Of a stretch of DNA of 11,920 bases, positions 1-5,228 are shown one piece after another. A program made the translations under genes and the position numbers. The notes under the pieces were generated by a model, which was not told where the DNA came from, searched no databases, and worked only from the letters and a program-made list of their open reading frames with translations. Every line of letters begins with the position of its first letter. The stretch's first letter is position 1. This DNA is from Alphaproteobacteria bacterium (GTDB lineage Bacteria; Pseudomonadota; Alphaproteobacteria; Sphingomonadales; Sphingomonadaceae). The DNA is taken from positions 1 through 11,920 of the forward strand of contig JADCGM010000241.1 in assembly GCA_020249025.1 (NCBI GenBank). Reading direction: 5' to 3'.

Positions 1-2
1 GA

Positions 3-245
3 TATGTCGCACTCGGCGTCGTCATCCGCGGCGAGACCTACCATTTCGAGGTGGTCTCCAACGAAAGCGCGCGCGGGATCATGGCGCTGACGCTCGACGG
101 CCTCGCCATCGGCAACGGCGTGCTGACCTGTGAGAACGACGATCAGGCCTGGGTCCGCGCCCGCCGCGCCGACAAGGACAAGGGCGGCGACGCCGCACGC
201 GCCGCGCTCGCGATGATCGCGCTCAAGGACCGCTTCGCGCGCTAG
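3..245 (+). CDS. C-terminal fragment of a GH94-like carbohydrate-active protein (5' end outside window)
   Basis: The frame is open from the first complete codon at position 3 to the TAG at 243-245, giving 80 residues with no start codon needed, so the gene begins upstream of the window. The segment R-G-E-T-Y-H-F-E-V-V followed about ten residues later by A-L-T-L-D-G resembles the small beta-sandwich that closes GH94 cellobiose phosphorylases and cyclic beta-1,2-glucan synthases, where a pattern like RG-x-Y-x-I-x-V ... G-V-x-S-(I/L)-x-(L/V)-D-G is usual. Those enzymes phosphorolyse or build beta-glucans. The last 30 residues are Lys/Arg/Ala-rich and carry no motif I recognise. The catalytic domain is not visible, so substrate and activity cannot be stated. 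Only 33 bp separate it from recF on the same strand, so read-through into recF is plausible. The family call is a pattern match by eye; an unrelated beta-rich tail is possible. Confidence 0.5.
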   Translation, partial: YVALGVVIRGETYHFEVVSNESARGIMALTLDGLAIGNGVLTCENDDQAWVRARRADKDKGGDAARAALAMIALKDRFAR

Positions 246-278
246 GCGCGGGAATCGCCGTCGGCTAAAGCCGGAGCG

Positions 279-1436
279 ATGCCCGACGGCGCGCCCACCG
301 ACACGCCTCCGACACCCCCGCCCGCCTGGGTCGCGCGGGTGGCGATCCGCGACTTCCGTTCCTATATGGAAGGGACGGTTTCGGCGGGGCCGGGCCCCGT
401 CGTCGTCACCGGCGAGAACGGCGCCGGCAAGACCAATCTTCTCGAGGCGATCTCGCTGCTGAGCCCCGGGCGCGGCCTGCGCGGCGTGGCCCTGTCCGAC
501 CTCGCGCGCAGCGGCGGCCCCGGCCATTGGGCGGTCGCCGCCACCGTCGACAGCGGCGGCGCGGTCGAGATCGGCACCGGCACCACCGCGACCGCAGCCG
601 AGCGGCGGCAGGTGCGGGTGAACGGGGCGGCGGCGGCGGTCGCCAGTCTCGCCGAATGGCTGTCGGTGCTGTGGCTGACCCCGGCGATGGACCGGCTGTT
701 CAGCGAGGGCGCGACCGGCCGGCGGCGCTTCCTCGACCGGCTGACGCTGGCGCTTCATCCGGGGCACGCGGGTCAGGCGGCGCGCTACGATGCGGCGATG
801 CGGGCGCGCAACCGCCTGCTCGCCGAAGAACGGCAGGCCGATCCGGCCTGGCTCGCCGCGCTCGAACGCCAGATGGCCGACCATGGCGCGGCCATCGCGG
901 AGGCGCGGCGCGACACGGTGCAGGCGCTCGCCGAGGCGCTGGCGCGCGTGCCCGCGGGTCCCTTCGCACGCGCGCGTGTACGCGTGGACGGCTGGGCCGA
1001 GGATGCGCTAGAAGCGAGCGGCACCGGCGATGTCGCCGATGCGCTGGCCGATGAGTTCCGTCGCCGGCGGTCGCAGGATGCGGCGGCCGGACGCGCGACG
1101 CTCGGCCCGCACCGCACGGACCTGCTGGTAGTCCATGCGGACAAGGAGATGCCCGCCGAGCGCTGCTCGACCGGGGAACAGAAGGCGCTGCTGCTCGGCC
1201 TCGTGCTGGCGCATGCGGGGCTGGTGGGGGTGCGGCGCGGCAAGGCGCCGGTGCTCCTGCTCGACGAGGTGGCCGCGCATCTCGATGCGGGCCGCCGCGA
1301 GGCGCTGTTCGACCGGCTCGCCGGGACGGGCGCGCAGGTTTGGATGACCGGAACGGACCGGTCGCTGTTCGCCGGCCTCGATGGGGCGGCGACGTTCGTG
1401 AGCGTGGCGCAGGGCGCGCTCGCGGTGGAAGGATAA
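279..1436 (+). CDS. recF: DNA replication and repair protein RecF
   Basis: RecF is an SMC/ABC-like ATPase that works with RecO and RecR to load RecA at single-strand gaps and stalled forks in the cytoplasm. The product is 385 residues, close to the usual 360-400. The Walker A motif GENGAGKT is at residues 45-52, the ABC signature C-S-T-G-E-Q-K at 296-302, and Walker B V-L-L-L-D-E at 325-330, followed by H-L-D at 334-336. The first conserved strand and the F-R-S-Y motif (residues 26-29) lie behind an unusual proline-rich leader of about 16 residues. Starting at GTG 339 instead would remove that first strand, so ATG 279 is kept. The GGAG at 273-276 is only 2 nt from this ATG, and a short inverted repeat (CGGCT/AGCCG, 262-273) overlaps it, so translation initiation may be weak. 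gyrB follows after 4 bp. Family certain; exact start less so. Confidence 0.95.
   Translation: MPDGAPTDTPPTPPPAWVARVAIRDFRSYMEGTVSAGPGPVVVTGENGAGKTNLLEAISLLSPGRGLRGVALSDLARSGGPGHWAVAATVDSGGAVEIGTGTTATAAERRQVRVNGAAAAVASLAEWLSVLWLTPAMDRLFSEGATGRRRFLDRLTLALHPGHAGQAARYDAAMRARNRLLAEERQADPAWLAALERQMADHGAAIAEARRDTVQALAEALARVPAGPFARARVRVDGWAEDALEASGTGDVADALADEFRRRRSQDAAAGRATLGPHRTDLLVVHADKEMPAERCSTGEQKALLLGLVLAHAGLVGVRRGKAPVLLLDEVAAHLDAGRREALFDRLAGTGAQVWMTGTDRSLFAGLDGAATFVSVAQGALAVEG
1427..1433 (+). promoter_or_regulatory. Ribosome binding site that fixes the TTG start of gyrB
   Basis: GGAAGGA lies inside the last codons of recF and ends 7 nt before TTG 1441. No in-frame ATG lies nearby before the conserved GyrB N-terminus, so this Shine-Dalgarno sequence supports TTG as the true start. 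Because the site lies within recF, translation of the two genes is probably coupled. Confidence 0.7.
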
Positions 1437-1440
1437 GGCG

Positions 1441-3873
1441 TTGAGCGACGAACCCAAGACGAGCGAATATGGCGCGGAGTCGATCAAGGTCCTGAAAGGC
1501 CTCGATGCGGTCCGCAAGCGGCCGGGCATGTACATCGGCGACACCGACGACGGCTCGGGCCTGCACCACATGGTATTCGAGGTTTCGGATAACGCCATCG
1601 ACGAGGCGCTCGCCGGCCACTGCGACCGCATCCTCATCACGCTCAACCCCGACGGCTCCTGCACTGTCGAGGACAACGGCCGCGGTATCCCGACCGGCAT
1701 CCACCCCGAGGAGGGTGTCTCGGCGGCCGAGGTCATCATGACCCAGCTCCACGCCGGCGGGAAATTCGACAACAGCGAGGACTCGAACGCCTACAAGGTG
1801 TCGGGCGGCCTCCACGGCGTGGGCGTGTCGGTCGTCAACGCGCTCAGCGAATGGCTCGATCTGCGCATCTGGCGCGACGGCGAGGAGCATTACATGCGCT
1901 TCCGCCACGGCGACGCCGAAGCGCCGCTGAAGGCTGTCGGGCCGCAGGGCGACAAGAAGGGCACATCGGTCACCTTCCTGCCCTCCATCGAGCGCGTTCG
2001 CGGCGACGGCGGCACCTTCCGCAACGTCACCGATTTCAGCTTCGAGCGGCTCGAGCACCGCTTCCGCGAGCTCGCCTTCCTCAATTCAGGCGTCCGCCTC
2101 ATCCTCACCGACGCGCGCCACGCCGAGCCCAAGACCGTCGAACTCTTCTACGAGGGCGGCGTCGCCGCCTTCGTGAAGTACCTCGATTCCGCCAAGCAGG
2201 CGCTGATCCCCGAGCCGATCGCGGTGTCGGGCGCGCGCGACGATGTCGGCATCGACGTCGCGCTCGAATGGAACGACAGCTACTACGAGCAGGTTCTCTG
2301 CTTCACCAACAACATCCCGCAGCGCGACGGCGGCTCCCACCTCGCCGCCTTCCGCGCCGCGCTCACTCGCACGCTCAACAACTACGCCGAGAAGTCGGGC
2401 ATCCTCAAAAAGGAGAAGGTCGCCCCGACCGGCGAGGACATGCGCGAGGGGCTGACCGCGATCATCTCGGTCAAGCTGCCCGATCCGAAGTTCGGCTCGC
2501 AGACCAAGGACAAGCTCGTCTCCTCCGAGGTGCGCCAGCCGCTTGAATCGCTGATGGCCGACAAGCTCGCTGAGTGGCTGGAGGAGAACCCCCAGCACGC
2601 CCGCACGATCATCCAGAAGATCGTCGATGCCGCCATCGCGCGCGAGGCGGCGCGCAAGGCGCGCGAGGCCAGCCGCAAGGGCGCGCTCTCGGTCGCCTCG
2701 CTCCCCGGCAAGCTCGCCGACTGTCAGGAGAAGGACCCGGCCAAGTCCGAGCTGTTCCTCGTCGAGGGCGACTCCGCTGGCGGCTCCGCCAAGCAGGGCC
2801 GCAACCGCCACAATCAGGCGATCCTTCCCCTGCGCGGCAAGATCCTCAACGTCGAGCGCGCGCGCTTCGACCGCATGCTCGGCTCCAAGGAGATCGGAAC
2901 GCTCATCCAGGCGATGGGCACCGGCATCGGCCGCGACGAGTTCAACATCGAGAAGCTGCGGTACCACAAGATCGTCATCATGACGGACGCCGACGTCGAC
3001 GGCGCGCACATCCGCACGCTGCTGCTGACCTTCTTCTACCGCCAGATGCCCGAGCTGATCCGGGGCGGGCATCTCTTCATCGCCCAGCCGCCGCTCTACA
3101 AGGTCGCCCGCGGCCGGTCGGAGGTCTATCTGAAGGACAACGCCGCGCTCGATGATTATCTCGTCGAGGCCGGACTCGGCGGGCTGGTGCTGGAGACGGC
3201 AGGCGGCTCGCGCACCGGCGCCGATCTCGCCCATCTCGTCGAGCACGCCCGTCGCATGCGCACGCTGATGACCTATGTGCCGCGCCGCTACGACACCCGG
3301 CTGCTGGAGGCGCTGGCGCTCGGTGGCGGGCTCGATCCGGCGGCGGCCGACGATCCCGCGAAGCAGGCCGCGATCGCCGCGCGCCTCGCCGCCTGGCTCA
3401 ACGCCAGCGATGCCGAGGGCGTCTGGCAGGCCGACGTCGCGGCCGAGGGCGGCTACCACGTCAACCGCACCTACCGCGGCGTTGCCGACCATTATGTCGT
3501 GGACCGTGCGCTGCTCGTCTCAGCCGAGGCGCGCAAGCTCCACGGCCTCGCCATCGAGGCGGCGGACGCCTACGCCAGCCCGGCGAGGCTCGGCGACCTC
3601 GCCATCCACCGCCCGTCCGAGCTTCTCGACGCGGTGCTCGAGGCGGGCCGCAAGGGCCTCTCGATCCAGCGCTACAAGGGGCTGGGCGAGATGAACGCCG
3701 AACAGCTCTGGGAAACGACACTCGACCCCTCGAACCGCTCGCTGCTGCGCGTCGAGATCAGCGAGGCCGACCACGCCGACGAGATCTTCACCAAGCTCAT
3801 GGGCGATGTCGTCGAACCCCGCCGCGAGTTCATCCAGGATAACGCGCTGAACGTGGCGAATCTGGATGTGTAG
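1441..3873 (+). CDS. gyrB: DNA gyrase subunit B
   Basis: GyrB is the ATPase subunit of the A2B2 gyrase that introduces negative supercoils; the GyrA partner is not in the window. The product is 810 residues, the long proteobacterial form. GHKL ATPase motifs are visible: the Asn of S-D-N-A-I-D-E at 51, the Asp of E-D-N-G-R-G-I-P at 78, and the loop G-G-L-H-G-V-G at 122-128. The TOPRIM domain has E-G-D-S-A-G-G from Glu442 and the metal-binding D-A-D-V-D at 516-520. A long insert follows before the tail motif Q-R-Y-K-G-L-G-E-M at 743-751. The position matching E. coli Lys447 (a quinolone-linked site) is Arg465 here, a conservative change that I believe is common in alphaproteobacteria and do not read as resistance. 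Start is TTG, 4 bp after recF. The C-terminus (N-A-L-N-V-A-N-L-D-V) is that of an intact GyrB. Confidence 0.98.
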   Translation: MSDEPKTSEYGAESIKVLKGLDAVRKRPGMYIGDTDDGSGLHHMVFEVSDNAIDEALAGHCDRILITLNPDGSCTVEDNGRGIPTGIHPEEGVSAAEVIMTQLHAGGKFDNSEDSNAYKVSGGLHGVGVSVVNALSEWLDLRIWRDGEEHYMRFRHGDAEAPLKAVGPQGDKKGTSVTFLPSIERVRGDGGTFRNVTDFSFERLEHRFRELAFLNSGVRLILTDARHAEPKTVELFYEGGVAAFVKYLDSAKQALIPEPIAVSGARDDVGIDVALEWNDSYYEQVLCFTNNIPQRDGGSHLAAFRAALTRTLNNYAEKSGILKKEKVAPTGEDMREGLTAIISVKLPDPKFGSQTKDKLVSSEVRQPLESLMADKLAEWLEENPQHARTIIQKIVDAAIAREAARKAREASRKGALSVASLPGKLADCQEKDPAKSELFLVEGDSAGGSAKQGRNRHNQAILPLRGKILNVERARFDRMLGSKEIGTLIQAMGTGIGRDEFNIEKLRYHKIVIMTDADVDGAHIRTLLLTFFYRQMPELIRGGHLFIAQPPLYKVARGRSEVYLKDNAALDDYLVEAGLGGLVLETAGGSRTGADLAHLVEHARRMRTLMTYVPRRYDTRLLEALALGGGLDPAAADDPAKQAAIAARLAAWLNASDAEGVWQADVAAEGGYHVNRTYRGVADHYVVDRALLVSAEARKLHGLAIEAADAYASPARLGDLAIHRPSELLDAVLEAGRKGLSIQRYKGLGEMNAEQLWETTLDPSNRSLLRVEISEADHADEIFTKLMGDVVEPRREFIQDNALNVANLDV

Positions 3874-3889
3874 GTGATCCGCGGCTGCC

Positions 3890-3926
3890 GCGAGCGGAGC
3901 GAACGCGACCGCGTTCGCCTGCTCGC
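3890..3926. repeat. Two-tier hairpin after gyrB, possible terminator or REP-like element
   Basis: An outer 6-bp stem (GCGAGC 3890-3895 with GCTCGC 3921-3926) encloses an inner 9-bp stem (3899-3907 with 3910-3918) whose arms are separated by only 2 nt, so the innermost pair must open. An internal loop (3896-3898 opposite 3919-3920) joins the tiers. It begins 17 nt after the gyrB stop. There is no T-run on either side, so it is not a textbook intrinsic terminator. It may instead protect the 3' end of the mRNA or be one copy of a dispersed palindromic repeat. The symmetry is seen directly; the role is inferred. Confidence 0.5.
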
Positions 3927-3946
3927 GACAGACTCACGGCTCACCC

Positions 3947-3965
3947 GGCCGGCCTGCGTCCGGCC
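3947..3965. repeat. Short GC-rich inverted repeat after gyrB
   Basis: GGCCGG at 3947-3952 and CCGGCC at 3960-3965 form a perfect 6-bp stem with a 7-nt loop. In DNA this rich in G and C such a stem can arise by chance. I list it because it lies between two stronger hairpins. Confidence 0.3.
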
Positions 3966-3986
3966 CAGCCGGACGACAGGACCGAC

Positions 3987-4007
3987 GGCGCGGATTCACT
4001 CCGCGCC
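3987..4007. terminator. 8-bp perfect hairpin, candidate gyrB terminator without a U-tract
   Basis: GGCGCGGA at 3987-3994 pairs perfectly with TCCGCGCC at 4000-4007 around a 5-nt loop (TTCAC). It lies 114 nt past the gyrB stop. A C-rich stretch rather than a T-run follows, so termination, if it occurs here, may need Rho or rely on the hairpin alone. Of the three hairpins in this gap it has the cleanest geometry. Confidence 0.4.
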
Positions 4008-4060
4008 CCCGCTCCGTCTCCCGACGGGTACCACCCCCCCCGCAACAGGCGCGACCTTAA

Positions 4061-4079
4061 TCCGACCTAAAACGTCGGA
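4061..4079. repeat. Inverted repeat in the leader of the PEP-CTERM gene
   Basis: TCCGAC at 4061-4066 and GTCGGA at 4074-4079 form a 6-bp inverted repeat around a 7-nt A-rich spacer. It sits at the shift from very GC-rich to more A/T-containing sequence, about 130 nt before the PEP-CTERM start. It could be an operator half-site pair or a weak hairpin. No known binding consensus was recognised. Confidence 0.3.
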
Positions 4080-4148
4080 AATTCTTACAGTTTCGCGCAA
4101 CCGAGCCGATTGCCTTCCGCCTAACCCGCTGAAATGTCGTGTCGGGAC

Positions 4149-4165
4149 CGAAACGGTCTGTTTCG
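4149..4165. repeat. Inverted repeat about 45 nt before the PEP-CTERM start
   Basis: CGAAAC at 4149-4154 and GTTTCG at 4160-4165 are separated by 5 nt. The spacing suits a small RNA hairpin in the 5' leader or a compact operator. It lies 46 nt ahead of the GTG at 4212. Function unknown. Confidence 0.3.
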
Positions 4166-4211
4166 TGCAGCCCCTGCCGTAGTCGGCTTCCGCCGGCGAG
4201 GGGGATATTCC

Positions 4212-4997
4212 GTGCGATCCAACATCTTCACTGCGGCCGTCGTCGCCGCTGCCGTCGCTGCACCCGTCGAGGCGGCGATCCTCGACTACACCTTCACCGG
4301 CACGCTCACCGGCGGCAGCTACTACGCCGATTGCAGTGCGGTGAGCGGCTGCAACTACACCAACCAGACGGACGTGGGGCCCGGTGCGACCTTTCGCCTG
4401 ACCTACCGCTTCGATACCGCCGCGGCTGGCGCTCAGATCGGCAACCCCCTCGACACCAGTCCGTCGACGGGGTTCCAGGGCGGCTCCGACGTCGGCGCCC
4501 CGGCCAATCTCGTGGCCACGCTCGAAGTGTTCGGCACCACGCTGAGCGGCCCCATCGGTCAGGCATCCGGCAATCTGTACTGGATGCTGTTCGGATCGTC
4601 CGGGGGCTACACCTACCTGCAGAACTCGTCCGGGAGCAGCACCGCGACCGTCGACGCCCAGACCGGCGACACCGTCAGCCGCTCCATTGGCGCCAGCGCC
4701 AATGCCTATGTCGAGGGCTCGGCGCCCTTCTCGTCGGTTGACGGCATCGTGGTCCCGGGGATGCCGCTGACGGGCTCCGGCAACATCACCTTCCAGATGT
4801 CCGACTATTTCTATGTCACGTCCTCGAGCGGTAGCTTTCTCCGATATTTCGGCGACTTCGCCACCTACAACGGATTGATCACCGGGGCGTCGGTGTCCAC
4901 CTTCGGCGGCGGCAACCCCGTTCCCGAGCCCGGCATGATCGGCCTGCTCGGCCTCGGCCTCGTGATGGCGGGCGTGGCGCGGCGGCGGCGCGGCTGA
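4212..4997 (+). CDS. Secreted PEP-CTERM sorting-signal protein of unknown function
   Basis: I start the gene at GTG 4212, which has a strong purine-rich site (GAGGGGGA, 4198-4205) 6 nt before it and begins right at a signal peptide. The upstream ATG at 4134 would add 26 Arg-rich residues ahead of that signal. The product is 261 residues. Residues 1-21 are a Sec signal with cleavage likely after V-E-A (21). The mature part is rich in Gly, Ser, Thr and aromatic residues, probably beta-structured, with only two cysteines (41 and 47). The tail is a classic PEP-CTERM signal: V-P-E-P at 237-240, a hydrophobic Gly/Leu stretch, then four arginines at 257-260. In known systems an exosortase recognises this signal and cleaves the protein during export to the surface or extracellular matrix. 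No exosortase or EPS gene lies nearby, so the processing enzyme must be elsewhere. The middle domain matches no family I recognise. Confidence 0.85.
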   Translation: MRSNIFTAAVVAAAVAAPVEAAILDYTFTGTLTGGSYYADCSAVSGCNYTNQTDVGPGATFRLTYRFDTAAAGAQIGNPLDTSPSTGFQGGSDVGAPANLVATLEVFGTTLSGPIGQASGNLYWMLFGSSGGYTYLQNSSGSSTATVDAQTGDTVSRSIGASANAYVEGSAPFSSVDGIVVPGMPLTGSGNITFQMSDYFYVTSSSGSFLRYFGDFATYNGLITGASVSTFGGGNPVPEPGMIGLLGLGLVMAGVARRRRG

Positions 4998-5003
4998 GCT
5001 ACT

Positions 5004-5030
5004 GTCAGGGCGGGGGAGGCCGCCTGTGAC
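5004..5030 (+). terminator. Bulged hairpin just after the PEP-CTERM stop
   Basis: GTCA at 5004-5007 pairs with TGAC at 5027-5030, and GGCGG at 5009-5013 pairs with CCGCC at 5020-5024, leaving a purine loop and a small asymmetric bulge. It starts 6 nt after the stop codon. No T-run follows. It may stabilise the mRNA end, with actual termination at the stronger hairpin at 5116. Confidence 0.35.
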
Positions 5031-5115
5031 CGCGAGGACGCACCCCAGCCATCCACCACAGCCGCCCGCGAAAAACCGCTGTCCTACACCCCGCGCCCGC
5101 CATCACACTGCGCAC

Positions 5116-5150
5116 CGCCCCGCGACTCGCGTCGCGGGGCGCGCTCTTTC
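5116..5150 (+). terminator. Strong hairpin terminator between convergent genes
   Basis: An 11-bp perfect stem, 5116-5126 with 5131-5141, closes a TCGC tetraloop and is almost entirely G-C. On the plus strand it is followed within a few bases by CTCTTT, a short pyrimidine/T tract, so it most likely ends the PEP-CTERM transcript. The minus-strand DUF885 gene ends at 5229, and its transcript would meet the same stem, but with no U-tract on that side. It may therefore act weakly in both directions. Confidence 0.75.
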
Positions 5151-5228
5151 CACCGTCGGCCCGCCAGCAGGAGGTTTGATCCCCTCCCGGCTTTATACTT
5201 TGATTGAACTTCCGCGCCCCGGCTCAGC

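Larger units (their letters stand above)
3874..4211. other. 338-bp gene-free region between gyrB and the PEP-CTERM gene
   Basis: No reading frame here looks like a gene. The one open frame through it starts at the GTG right after the gyrB stop and encodes an Arg/Pro/Thr-rich string with no recognisable fold and no Shine-Dalgarno signal of its own. The left part is very GC-rich and holds at least three perfect or near-perfect hairpins (listed separately). From about 4050 composition shifts toward A/T, and two smaller inverted repeats precede the PEP-CTERM gene. The left half probably terminates the recF-gyrB transcript and the right half probably carries the promoter of the next gene. I could not place a convincing -35/-10 pair or a sigma-54 (TGGC-N-TTGC) promoter. 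Confidence 0.6.

Noticed and set aside
700..2058. 452-codon minus-strand open frame across the recF-gyrB junction
   Set aside because: It covers two well-supported plus-strand genes and its product becomes a low-complexity Arg/Pro string.
2821..2850. Possible quinolone-resistance change in GyrB (Arg465 at the position of E. coli Lys447)
   Set aside because: The change is conservative and, to my knowledge, the normal residue in many alphaproteobacteria. No phenotype can be inferred.
2086..3492. 468-codon minus-strand open frame inside gyrB
   Set aside because: Shadow of gyrB codon bias with no recognisable domain and no independent start signal.
3874..4182. 102-codon open frame right after gyrB
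   Set aside because: It begins at a GTG touching the gyrB stop, passes through hairpins and encodes a low-complexity Arg/Pro/Thr peptide without a family match.
5176..5199. Promoter-like TTGATC and TATACT on the plus strand
   Set aside because: The spacer is only 12 nt, well short of 16-18, and no plus-strand gene lies downstream.
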